From Comamonadaceae bacterium (lineage in GTDB: Bacteria; Pseudomonadota; Gammaproteobacteria; Burkholderiales; Burkholderiaceae_C), in assembly GCA_027488215.1 (NCBI GenBank), contig JAIYCB010000044.1, positions 1-64,000 of the forward strand: a DNA stretch of 64,000 nt, read 5' to 3'. A program made the translations under genes and the position numbers. Shown in pieces: positions 37,093 to 45,639 of the stretch (the first letter of the stretch is position 1; each line of letters begins with the position of its first letter). The notes under the pieces are model-generated. The model was not told the origin of the DNA. It worked only from the letters and a program-made list of their open reading frames with translations, and did not search any database.

Positions 37093-38277
37093 ATGAGCCG
37101 TGAAGTTGTTGTTGTCAGCGGTGTGCGCACCGCCATTGGTACCTTTGGCGGCAGCCTCAAGGACATCCCGCCCACCGAGCTGGCCGCACTGGTCGTGCGC
37201 GAGTCGCTGTCCCGCGCTGGCGTCGAAGGCAAGGACGTTGGCCATGTGGTGTTCGGCCATGTGGTCAACACCGAGCCCAAAGACATGTACCTGTCGCGCG
37301 TGGCGGCCATCAATGGCGGCTGCGCAGAAGTCACCCCTGCCTACAACGTGAACCGACTGTGCGGCTCGGGACTGCAGGCCATCGTGAACGCCAGCCAGTC
37401 CATCTTGCTGGGCGACTGCGACATCGCCATTGGTGGCGGCGCCGAAAACATGAGCCGTGCGCCGTACGCCAGCCTGGCCAGTCGTTGGGGCATCCGCATG
37501 GGCGACGCCAAAATGGTCGATATGTTGATCGGCGCACTGCACGACCCCTTCCATACCATCCACATGGGCGTGACCGCCGAAAATGTGGCCGCCAAATACG
37601 GCATCACCCGCGAGATGCAGGACGCTCTGGCCCTGGAAAGCCACAACCGCGCCGAGCGCGCTACCGCTGCGGGCTACTTCAAAGACCAGATCATGCCGGT
37701 CATGCTCAAGAGCAAAAAAGGCGAGGTCGCCTACACCACCGACGAGCACTTCCGCCCTGGCTGCAAGCTCGAGGACATGGCCAAGCTCAAGCCCGTGTTC
37801 GTCAAAGAAAACGGCACCGTGACTGCGGGCAACGCCTCGGGCATCAACGACGCCGCCGCCGCTGTGGTGTTGATGGAAGCCAATGCCGCCAAGGCCCATG
37901 GAGCCAAACCCATGGCCCGTCTGGTGGGTTATGCCCACACGGGCCTCGACCCCAAGATCATGGGCGTGGGCCCGATCTCGGCCACGCAAGCCGTCCTCAA
38001 GAAAACCGGCTTGAGCGTGAATGACCTGGACGTGATCGAAGCCAACGAAGCCTTTGCCGCCCAAGCCTGCGCTGTGACCCGCGAACTGGGTCTGGACCCG
38101 GCCAAGGTCAACCCCAATGGCTCTGGCATCTCACTGGGTCACCCCATTGGCGCCACAGGTGCATTGATCACCGTCAAGGCCCTGCATGAACTGCAGCGCG
38201 TGAATGGCCGTTATGCACTGGTGACCATGTGCATCGGCGGCGGACAGGGCATTGCGGCGATTTTTGAGTGCATGTGA
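37093..38277 (+). CDS. Acetyl-CoA C-acetyltransferase / beta-ketothiolase (BktB-like)
   Basis: 394-residue thiolase. Catalytic residues are Cys90 in NRLCGSG, His in GHPIGATG and Cys in CIGGGQG near the C-terminus. Best known close relatives are BktB beta-ketothiolases in Burkholderiales, involved in polyhydroxyalkanoate and short-chain fatty-acid metabolism. GGAG eight bases upstream supports the start. It is not adjacent to pha genes here. Confidence 0.94.
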   Translation: MSREVVVVSGVRTAIGTFGGSLKDIPPTELAALVVRESLSRAGVEGKDVGHVVFGHVVNTEPKDMYLSRVAAINGGCAEVTPAYNVNRLCGSGLQAIVNASQSILLGDCDIAIGGGAENMSRAPYASLASRWGIRMGDAKMVDMLIGALHDPFHTIHMGVTAENVAAKYGITREMQDALALESHNRAERATAAGYFKDQIMPVMLKSKKGEVAYTTDEHFRPGCKLEDMAKLKPVFVKENGTVTAGNASGINDAAAAVVLMEANAAKAHGAKPMARLVGYAHTGLDPKIMGVGPISATQAVLKKTGLSVNDLDVIEANEAFAAQACAVTRELGLDPAKVNPNGSGISLGHPIGATGALITVKALHELQRVNGRYALVTMCIGGGQGIAAIFECM

Positions 38278-38376
38278 TCCTGGCAGTTTGTCACTCCGAA
38301 TCGATCCAGGGTACAAACCTTCCACTGCCATGAATGCCCGCATTCGCAGGCGTGTCAAAAGTTCATGTGAGATGAA

Positions 38377-38748
38377 TCACCGACCGCCCTGTTTCGCCAC
38401 AGCCGCAGTGACCACCACCTCGATCAAATAGTCCGGGTTGGCCAGCGCCGCCTGCACGGTGGCACGCGGTGGCGCACTGCCTGCCATCACCCATGCGTCC
38501 CATACCTCGTTCATGGCGGCGATGTCGCTGATGTCTTTCAGGTAAATCTGGGTGCGCAAGATGCGGGTTTTGTCGCTGCCCGCCTCCTGCAAGCGATGCT
38601 CGATCTGGCGCAGCACATCGACCGTCTGGCTGCGGATGTCGGTGGCCTCACACTCAGGCACCATCCCCGCCAGATACACCACGCCATTGAAAATGGCCGC
38701 CTCACTGTAGCGTGCGGCGACATGCAAACGCTGAATATCTTGGCTCAT
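38377..38748 (-). CDS. RidA-family protein
   Basis: 123 residues with RidA features: N-terminal RYSEAAIFNGVVYLAGMVP, a central VLRQIEHRLQEAGSDK helix, and PPRATVQ with the catalytic Arg. RidA hydrolyses reactive enamine/imine intermediates; paralogues may have other substrates. Its ATG overlaps plsY stop by four bases, so it is co-expressed with plsY. Confidence 0.92.
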   Translation of the reverse strand: MSQDIQRLHVAARYSEAAIFNGVVYLAGMVPECEATDIRSQTVDVLRQIEHRLQEAGSDKTRILRTQIYLKDISDIAAMNEVWDAWVMAGSAPPRATVQAALANPDYLIEVVVTAAVAKQGGR

Positions 38749-39374
38749 GTTTTTTTCTTTCCCAGTTGGGACTCGGTGCCCGCCAACAAGCGGTGGATGT
38801 TTTCGCGGTGCCGCCAGACCAACAAAATCGCCATGGCGGACAGGCTCAAGATCTCGGGCGCGGACGCTTGCCAGGCCACCCCGTCGCCGAACAGGTAAAA
38901 AGCAGGCGCAAACACCGCCGCTACCATCGAGGCCAGCGAAACGTAGCGCGAGAAAAACAACACGATGGCAAAGCTGAACACCACAGCAAGCGCCAAGCTG
39001 CCATTAACGCCTACCACCACACCCACCGCCGTCGCCACGCCTTTGCCGCCGACAAAACCAAAAAACACCGGGTACAGGTGCCCCAAAAAAGCTGCGAGAC
39101 CCGCCAAAGCAGCCAAGCCCGCCCCTGCGCCGTGTTCGGGACCATACGCCAGCACCAATGCCACAGGTAACCAGCCTTTGAATGCGTCCAGCAGCAAGGT
39201 CAGGATGGCCGCCTTTTTGCTGCCCGAGCGCAGCACATTGGTGGCCCCCGGGTTTTTGCTGCCGTAGCTGCGCGGGTCATTCAGACCCATCAGGCGGCTG
39301 ACGATCACCGCAAAGCTCAGCGAACCCATCAAGTAACTGGCCTGCACCACGGCCACTGGAATCAACAGATCCAT
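38745..39374 (-). CDS. plsY: Glycerol-3-phosphate acyltransferase PlsY
   Basis: 209-residue inner-membrane enzyme that acylates glycerol-3-phosphate with acyl phosphate to start phospholipid synthesis. Conserved motifs are GSLSFAVIVSRLMG, SKNPGATNVLRSGSKKAA (about 40-57) and GHLYPVFFGFVGGKGVATAVG (about 98-118). Several transmembrane helices are evident. Confidence 0.96.
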   Translation of the reverse strand: MDLLIPVAVVQASYLMGSLSFAVIVSRLMGLNDPRSYGSKNPGATNVLRSGSKKAAILTLLLDAFKGWLPVALVLAYGPEHGAGAGLAALAGLAAFLGHLYPVFFGFVGGKGVATAVGVVVGVNGSLALAVVFSFAIVLFFSRYVSLASMVAAVFAPAFYLFGDGVAWQASAPEILSLSAMAILLVWRHRENIHRLLAGTESQLGKKKT

Positions 39375-39402
39375 CGAAAACTCCCTTGTTCTTGTACGGG
39401 CG

Positions 39403-39894
39403 TCATTCTGCCAGCGCGCAGTTCACGGCTTTTGCCCCGAGCAGTTGCACACACACCTGCGGTTCAATGCCCACCAAGTAACCTCGCCTGCCCCCATTGA
39501 TGCAAATGCGCGGCAAGCTCAAGATGCTCTCTTCGATGAATACGGGCATGGCCCGGCGCGTGGCAAAGGGTGAGGTACCACCCACCAAATAGCCACTGTG
39601 CCGGTTGGCCACTTCGGGTGCGCAAGGCTCGACCGATTTCAAGCCGATCTGTCGGGCCAGGTTTTTGGTGGACACCTTGCGGTTGCCATGCATCAGCACC
39701 ACCAGTGGTTTGGCGTCCTGGTCTTGCATGATCAGGGTTTTGACGACAACAAACGGGTCCATGCCCAACACCTGCGCGCTGTGCTGCGCGCCGCCATGCT
39801 CCAGGTAGTCGTAGGGGTGCTCAGTGAACATCACCCCGTGCTGGCGCAAAAGCGCTGTGGCCGGGGTTTCGCTGACTTTGTCTTTTTTGGCCAT
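39403..39894 (-). CDS. ybaK: Cys-tRNA(Pro) deacylase YbaK/EbsC
   Basis: 163 residues of the YbaK editing-domain family. It begins MAKKDKVSETPATALLRQ. Conserved Lys in VVVKTLIM is needed for deacylation, and the GGTSPFATRRAMPVFIEES motif is typical. It removes Cys mischarged to tRNA-Pro. It is followed after nine bases by the aldo/keto reductase on the same strand. Confidence 0.95.
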   Translation of the reverse strand: MAKKDKVSETPATALLRQHGVMFTEHPYDYLEHGGAQHSAQVLGMDPFVVVKTLIMQDQDAKPLVVLMHGNRKVSTKNLARQIGLKSVEPCAPEVANRHSGYLVGGTSPFATRRAMPVFIEESILSLPRICINGGRRGYLVGIEPQVCVQLLGAKAVNCALAE

Positions 39895-39903
39895 GGGCCT
39901 GCA

Positions 39904-40965
39904 TCACAAAGCCGGGTCGCGCATTTCCCAGCGAATGGCGTCAATCGCTTTGAGCACTTCGGGCGAGAGCTGGGTGCTCCAGGCCGCCAGGTCTTCATTC
40001 AGTTGCGCCAGCGAAGTCACACCGATGATGGTGCTGGCCACGCTCCAGCGGTGGTAGCAAAACGCCAGCGCCATCTGGGTGGGCGTCATGCCATGGTCGC
40101 GTGCCAACTGGTTGTAACGGCGAGCTGCCGCCAAGGCCTCAGGGCGGCCCCAGCGCTGCTTTCGCATCGAGTCATATCGGGCAATGCGGCCACCATCGGG
40201 CACCAGAGGACCCGTCAGATCGTCGTGATCGTATTTGCCCGTCAGCAAGCCAAAGCCCAGAGGGGAATATGCCAGCATGGACACCTTGAGGCGGTAGCAG
40301 GTTTCGTCCAGACCGTTGTCATAGGTGCGGCTGACCAGGCAGTAGGGGTTTTGCACCGTGGCCACGCGGGGCAGGCCATGTTGCTCGGCCAAGCGCACAA
40401 ACTCGTGCACACCATAGGGGGTTTCATTCGACAAGCCGATGTGGCGCACCTTGCCGGCTTTGACCAGCTTGGACAACGCTTCGAGCTGCTCGTGGATCGA
40501 GGTCACCGACTTGTCTTTCGCCGGGTCGAAATAGGTCATACCAAACACCGGCACATGGCGCTCGGGCCAATGGATCTGGTAGAGGTCAATCACATCGGTT
40601 TGCAGGCGACGCAGGCTGGCATCGCAGGCGTTCAGGATGTCTTGCCCCGTCATGCCCGAGCCTTCACGGATCCAGGGCATGCCACGCGAAGGGCCCGCCA
40701 CTTTGGTAGCCAACACCAGTTTTTGACGGACACCGGGATTTTTGGCAATCCAGTTGCCTATGAACTTCTCGGTGGCACCGCAGGTTTCTGCCGAAGCGGG
40801 CACGGCATACATCTCAGCGGTGTCGATGAAGTTGATGCCCGCTTCGAGCGAGCGGGCCAGGATGGCGTGCGAATCGGCCTCATTGACCTGCTGGCCAAAA
40901 GTCATGGTACCCAGGCAAATGGGGGTCACTTGCAAGTCGGATTGACCGAGTTGTACGAGTTTCAT
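39904..40965 (-). CDS. Aldo/keto reductase, Tas-like
   Basis: 353 residues of the NADPH-dependent aldo/keto reductase superfamily. Residues of the catalytic tetrad are visible in FIDTAEMY (Asp, Tyr) and LATKVAG (Lys), with IHWPERHVP as the substrate/His segment. The FGMTYFDPAKDK insertion is Tas-like. ATG 40965 (MKLVQLGQ) is used. Substrate unknown. Confidence 0.92.
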   Translation of the reverse strand: MKLVQLGQSDLQVTPICLGTMTFGQQVNEADSHAILARSLEAGINFIDTAEMYAVPASAETCGATEKFIGNWIAKNPGVRQKLVLATKVAGPSRGMPWIREGSGMTGQDILNACDASLRRLQTDVIDLYQIHWPERHVPVFGMTYFDPAKDKSVTSIHEQLEALSKLVKAGKVRHIGLSNETPYGVHEFVRLAEQHGLPRVATVQNPYCLVSRTYDNGLDETCYRLKVSMLAYSPLGFGLLTGKYDHDDLTGPLVPDGGRIARYDSMRKQRWGRPEALAAARRYNQLARDHGMTPTQMALAFCYHRWSVASTIIGVTSLAQLNEDLAAWSTQLSPEVLKAIDAIRWEMRDPAL

Positions 40966-41044
40966 GGTGTGTTCTGAGTTGAATTCAAGCGCGTTGATGT
41001 TCCACGAGTTGAGAAACAAGGCGATGGGTTGATTTTGTCACGCG

Positions 41045-42814
41045 TCAGCGTGCATTGGTCTTCAGCGCTGTCGCGCGTGCTTCTTCCTGCAGCCGCATCA
41101 CCCGCCGCTGCACTTTGCCGGTGGTGGTCATGGGCAGTTGGTCGATGAACTCAATCTCTTTGGGGTATTCGTAAGGCGCCAGCAAACCCTTCACATGGGC
41201 CTGCAGTTCGCGGCGCACCTCGTTGTCAAAACTGGCCTGGCCCGCTCCGCTGGGCCTGCGGGTCAGCCAATCAGGCGACAGCACCACATAGGCCTTGACC
41301 ACAGCACCCCGGTCGGCGTCGGGCTTGGGCACCACGGCGGCGTTTTGTACGGCCGGGTGTTTGACCAGGCAGTTTTCGATCTCGCCGGGCCCGATGCGGT
41401 AACCCGCCGCCTTGAACATGTCGTCGGTACGGCCTTGGTACCAAAGGTAGCCGTCCTCGTCCGCCACGGCCATGTCGCCCGTGCGGCACCAGTCGCCGCT
41501 GTATTTGGCCTTTGTGGCCTTGTCGTTGTTCCAGTAGCCCAAAAAGAACACCGGGTCGGGATGACCGTGCACATCGAAGCGGTTCACTGCCACTTCGCCG
41601 GGTGTGCCTGGCGGGCAAAGCTGACCCGCCTCGTCGATGACCGCCACCTGGTGGCCAGGGTAGCCCTTGCCCATGCTGCCGGGCTTGGCGGGCCACAAGC
41701 GAGCGCAGTTGCCCACCACGTAATTGATCTCGGTCTGGCCAAACATCTCGTTGACCGTCACGCCCATCTGCTGCTGGACATAGGCAAACACCGCATCACC
41801 CACCGCCTCGCCTGCGCTCATCATGGCTTGGAGCTTGAGGCGGTAGCGGCCCTTCACCTCGGGCACAGCCTTCATCATGGCTTTGAGCGCGGTGGGGAAC
41901 AAAAAGGTGTGCGTGACCGCGTGGCTTTGCAGTATCTCGAAAGCCGCTTCGGGGGAAAACCGCCCATTGAAAGCCACGATGGGGCGTCCAAAGTACAGAC
42001 TGGGCAGCAAAGCGTCCATCAACCCGCCCGTCCAGGCCCAGTCGGCCGGTGACCAAAACACCGCTTTGGACGGGCGACTGGCATTTGCCGGGTCAAAGCC
42101 AAACCAGTTTTGGCTGCACACAAACCCCGTCAGGTTGCCAATCAGCGCCCGGTGCGGGATGAGCGCGCCCTTCGGGTTGCCGGTGGTGCCACTGGTGTAG
42201 ATCAGCACCGCCGAGTCTTCGGCCAGGGTGCTGACGGCTTTGAAGGATGCAGCCTGGCTGGCCACGGCTTGCGCGTAATCCAGATCAGCCAGCGCCCCGA
42301 CACCCCCCACACCGATCAGGGTTTGCAAGCCGGGGCAATCGGGCCTGGCCTGCTGCAAGGCCTGGACCGTAGATTCGTCGCACACGGCCACGCGGGCTTG
42401 GCTGTCGTTGATGCGAAAAGACAGCGCCTCGGGACCAAACAACATGGACAGCGGCATGGCCACCGCGCCCATTTGCAGCACCGCCATGTAGGCCACGGCT
42501 GTTTCAAAACGCTGGGGCAGCACTATCGCCACCCGATCACCGCGTTGCACGCCCTGCGCCTGCAAGACCCGGCTCAGGCGGTTGGCCGCAGTTTGCAACT
42601 GGCCAAAAGTCCAACTGCGCCCCAAGCCCTGACCCGCCACATGCTCGCGGATGGCGACTCGCCTGGCCGTGGCAGGCTGCGCCGCCCACTGCCCGCAGCA
42701 TGCCTGCGCCATGTTGAAGCGCTTGGGAACTTTCCAGCCAAAGCCCTGGTGGATGGCCGCATAGCGGTCCGGGGTGATGGGGCCCCGGCGGTCCTGGTTG
42801 CGACTGACGCTCAT
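41045..42814 (-). CDS. AMP-dependent acyl-CoA synthetase
   Basis: 589-residue ANL-superfamily ligase. P-loop TSGTTGNPKG (about 211-220), the adenylation motifs FGQTE and YRIGPGEIE, and the C-terminal catalytic Lys in TTTGKVQRR (about 570) are present. It is of acetate/medium-chain type; specificity cannot be assigned. AAGGAG seven bases before ATG 42814 gives a strong start. It is divergent from an alpha/beta hydrolase with only about 25 bases between start codons. Confidence 0.92.
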   Translation of the reverse strand: MSVSRNQDRRGPITPDRYAAIHQGFGWKVPKRFNMAQACCGQWAAQPATARRVAIREHVAGQGLGRSWTFGQLQTAANRLSRVLQAQGVQRGDRVAIVLPQRFETAVAYMAVLQMGAVAMPLSMLFGPEALSFRINDSQARVAVCDESTVQALQQARPDCPGLQTLIGVGGVGALADLDYAQAVASQAASFKAVSTLAEDSAVLIYTSGTTGNPKGALIPHRALIGNLTGFVCSQNWFGFDPANASRPSKAVFWSPADWAWTGGLMDALLPSLYFGRPIVAFNGRFSPEAAFEILQSHAVTHTFLFPTALKAMMKAVPEVKGRYRLKLQAMMSAGEAVGDAVFAYVQQQMGVTVNEMFGQTEINYVVGNCARLWPAKPGSMGKGYPGHQVAVIDEAGQLCPPGTPGEVAVNRFDVHGHPDPVFFLGYWNNDKATKAKYSGDWCRTGDMAVADEDGYLWYQGRTDDMFKAAGYRIGPGEIENCLVKHPAVQNAAVVPKPDADRGAVVKAYVVLSPDWLTRRPSGAGQASFDNEVRRELQAHVKGLLAPYEYPKEIEFIDQLPMTTTGKVQRRVMRLQEEARATALKTNAR

Positions 42815-42839
42815 CGTGTGTCTCCTTATGATCGAAAGT

Positions 42840-43754
42840 ATGTACCAAGTTTTACGCGAATCACAAAGCCATTGGGTGCCGCTGCGCGGCTGCCGCTACC
42901 ACGTCCGCCAATGGGGCCAGGCCCTGCCGGGCGCCGCCCCCCTCGTTTTGGCCCACGGCTGGATGGACGTGGCCGCTTCGTACCAGTTCATGGTCGACGC
43001 CTTCAGCGAGGCTTTTGTCAGCCAGCGACCCATCATCGCCATGGACTGGCGCGGCTACGGCCTGACCGAAACCCCGCCCACCGACAGCTATTGGTTCCCC
43101 GATTACCTGGCCGATCTGGACGCCCTGCTCGACGCGCTCTACCCCGGTCAAGCCATTGACCTGGTCGGCCACAGCATGGGCGGCAACGTGGTCATGATGT
43201 ACGCGGGCAGCCGCCCCGAGCGCATCCGCCGTCTGGTCAACCTCGAAGGCTTTGGCATGGCCACCACCCAGCCAGCCCAGGCCCCTACCCGCATGGCCCA
43301 GTGGCTCGACGAGCTCAAAGCGCAACGCGCGGGCGACAACACGCTCAAGGCTTACCCGGACGCCGCAGGCGTGGCGGCCCGCCTGATGAAGACGAACGGG
43401 CGCCTCGGCCAAGACAAAGCCGATTGGCTGGCCCAGCATTGGGCACAAGCGGGCACCGATGGCCAATGGCGCATCCTGGGTGACTCGGCGCACAAGGTCA
43501 TCAACCCTTATTTGTTCCACCTGGAAGAAGCCTTGGCGATGTACCGCCGCATCAGCGCCCCCGTGCTGGTGGTGGAAGCCTCCGACGACTCGCTCAGCCA
43601 GTGGTGGAAAGGCAAATACACCTTGGCCGAGTTTCACGAACGCCTGAAGTCCGTGCCGCAACTTGAGCAAGCCAAAGTCCAGGACGCTGGGCACATGCTG
43701 CACCACGATCAACCCGAAACTCTGGCTCGTCTGATTGAAAAATTCTGTCAATGA
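42840..43754 (+). CDS. Alpha/beta hydrolase
   Basis: 304 residues with oxyanion segment LAHGWMD, MDWRGYG, nucleophile elbow GHSMGG (Ser) and catalytic His in AGHMLHHDQ near the end. Similar proteins are serine hydrolases/lactonases; the substrate is unknown. The start is uncertain (ATG 42828 or 42840); neither has a clear ribosome site, and the longer open frame overlaps the divergent acyl-CoA synthetase, so I use 42840. Confidence 0.85.
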   Translation: MYQVLRESQSHWVPLRGCRYHVRQWGQALPGAAPLVLAHGWMDVAASYQFMVDAFSEAFVSQRPIIAMDWRGYGLTETPPTDSYWFPDYLADLDALLDALYPGQAIDLVGHSMGGNVVMMYAGSRPERIRRLVNLEGFGMATTQPAQAPTRMAQWLDELKAQRAGDNTLKAYPDAAGVAARLMKTNGRLGQDKADWLAQHWAQAGTDGQWRILGDSAHKVINPYLFHLEEALAMYRRISAPVLVVEASDDSLSQWWKGKYTLAEFHERLKSVPQLEQAKVQDAGHMLHHDQPETLARLIEKFCQ

Positions 43755-43798
43755 AAAGACCTAGAATCCATTCGAATTTAGTTTGATGTAAACCCAAA

Positions 43799-44329
43799 AT
43801 GCAGGCTACGCACATTTCCCGTTTTTTTCTGATGGCATGTTTGTCGGCTTGCGCGTCTTTGGCACAAGCACAAACCAGCAACCGCTATTGCCCAGACTTT
43901 TTGTCCGTCAAAGGGGCGCCAGAACCTGCTCACCGGGGTGAGTTCACGTTTTCTCCTTACACCCACCACTGGAACCACAGCGCAGAGCACAAACCAGTGG
44001 TCTTGGTGGCGATTGACGAGCAACTGCCCGGCGACCGTTTGTGCGGTGTCAGCTTTTTCAGCAACTCTTTTGGCCAGCCTTCGTTGTATGTTTACGCGGG
44101 TCTGCAGTACAACAAGCTGTTGGGCGCTCCTGAACTTTTCGCCAAAGTCACGGCTGGCCTGATGTACGGCTACGTGGCCCCTTACGAGGACAAGGTGCCC
44201 CTCAATCACAAGGGGTTCAATCCGGCCATCATTCCCTCCTTGGGCTACAAGTTAACGCAGCATGACTCGGTTCAAGTCAAATTTCTGGGCAGCGCCGGCC
44301 TGATGTTCTCTTATGGGCGGCAGTTTTAA
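43799..44329 (+). CDS. Outer-membrane beta-barrel protein, PagP/lipid-A-palmitoyltransferase-like
   Basis: 176 residues. Signal peptide (about 1-25, ending LAQAQ) is followed by alternating hydrophobic strands and the C-terminal pattern GSAGLMFSYGRQF with a terminal aromatic, typical of small outer-membrane barrels. Size and end pattern resemble PagP-like proteins of Burkholderiales, sometimes misannotated as sn-glycerol-3-phosphate transporter. Catalytic His/Ser residues of PagP cannot be assigned securely. Confidence 0.65.
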   Translation: MQATHISRFFLMACLSACASLAQAQTSNRYCPDFLSVKGAPEPAHRGEFTFSPYTHHWNHSAEHKPVVLVAIDEQLPGDRLCGVSFFSNSFGQPSLYVYAGLQYNKLLGAPELFAKVTAGLMYGYVAPYEDKVPLNHKGFNPAIIPSLGYKLTQHDSVQVKFLGSAGLMFSYGRQF

Positions 44330-44400
44330 GCCCTAGCGGGGGCGTGCGTCACACCAAGTCATGAGAAAATGCTCGGTTTACTGAACCGGACACTTTCCCC

Positions 44401-45505
44401 ATGGACGCAGAACGCATCAACCAAATCGGCGCATCCCTCACAGACCTGACCGCTCGTACCCACGAGTTACGGGGGTATCTTTGACTACGATGCCAAATCT
44501 GAACGGCTGAGAACCGTCAACGCATCCCTCGAAGATCCCTCGGTCTGGAACGACCCGAAAAAAGCCCAGGAACTGGGCAAAGAGAAAAAAGCCCTCGACG
44601 GCGTGGTGGTGACCATCACCAATCTGACCAGTGAGTTGGCCGACAACCTTGAGCTCTTCGACATGAGCAAGGAAGAAGGCGACGATGCAGGACTGCAAAC
44701 CATCGAAGGCGAAGCCGCCAAACTGGCCAAGCTGGTGGAAGACCTCGAATTTCGCCGCATGTTCCGCCACGAGGCCGACCCGCTCAACTGCTTTGTTGAC
44801 ATTCAGGCGGGTGCTGGTGGTACAGAAGCCTGTGACTGGGCCAGCATGTTGCTGCGCCAGTACATCAAGTACGCCGAACGCAAGGGCTTCAAGGCCACTG
44901 TGGAAGACGAAACCCCGGGCGACACCGCTGGCATCAAGGGCGCGACCATCAAGATCGAAGGCGAATACGCGTTTGGCTTGCTGCGCACCGAAACTGGCGT
45001 GCACCGTTTGGTGCGCAAGAGCCCATTTGACTCGTCGGGCGGCCGTCACACGTCTTTTGCCTCGCTGTTTGTGTACCCCGAGATCGACGACTCGATCGAG
45101 ATCAACATCAACCCGTCTGACGTGCGCACCGACACTTTCCGCGCCAGCGGCGCGGGCGGCCAGCACATCAACAAAACCGATTCGGCCGTGCGCCTGACGC
45201 ACATCCCCACGGGCATTGTGGTGCAGTGTCAGGATGGACGCAGCCAGCACAGCAACCGCGATGTGGCTTGGCAACGCCTGCGCTCGCGCCTGTACGACCA
45301 TGAAATGCGCAAGCGCATGGAAGAACAGCAAAAGCTCGAAGACACCAAGACCGATGTGGGCTGGGGTCACCAGATCCGCAGCTATGTGCTGGACAACAGC
45401 CGCATCAAGGATTTGCGCACCAACGTTGAAATTTCGGCCACCCAAAAGGTGCTCGATGGCGACTTGGATGCGTTCATCGAAGCCTCACTCAAACAAGGCC
45501 TCTGA
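44401..45505 (+). CDS. prfB: Peptide chain release factor 2 (programmed +1 frameshift)
   Basis: Coding sequence is 44401-44481 joined to 44483-45505, 367 residues. Codon 27 CTT is followed by in-frame TGA; the upstream GGGGG and the slippery CTTT allow the ribosome to shift +1 (classic RF2 autoregulation). RF2 recognises UGA and UAA. The SPF anticodon-like tripeptide is in [10 protein letters not shown], and the catalytic GGQ is in [10 protein letters not shown]. Treating the internal TGA as a stop would wrongly break the gene. Confidence 0.98.
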
Positions 45506-45548
45506 CCACCATGCAAGGGTCCAAGAGTGCCAAAACGCCTCCCAACTC

Positions 45549-45611
45549 GCCACTGCGAGCGCAGCGTGGCAGTCCAGTTTCCTGGATCGCCTCGCCACGC
45601 TCGCGATGACG
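45549..45611. repeat. REP-like palindromic element between prfB and pepN
   Basis: Arms around GCGAGCGCAGCGTGGCAGTCC (up to 45577) and the inverted GGATCGCCTCGCCACGCTCGCG (from about 45583) form an imperfect palindrome. Its pattern, a TGCGAGCG arm, GGCA-TCCAG, then CTGGAT-GCC and CGCTCGC-ATGACG, matches widespread intergenic repeats of Burkholderiales of the CGTCATTGCGAGCG kind. It is the only such copy I see in this window. It may form a hairpin at the prfB 3' end. Confidence 0.7.
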
Positions 45612-45639
45612 AGACAACGACCAAGACAGGACACATGTG

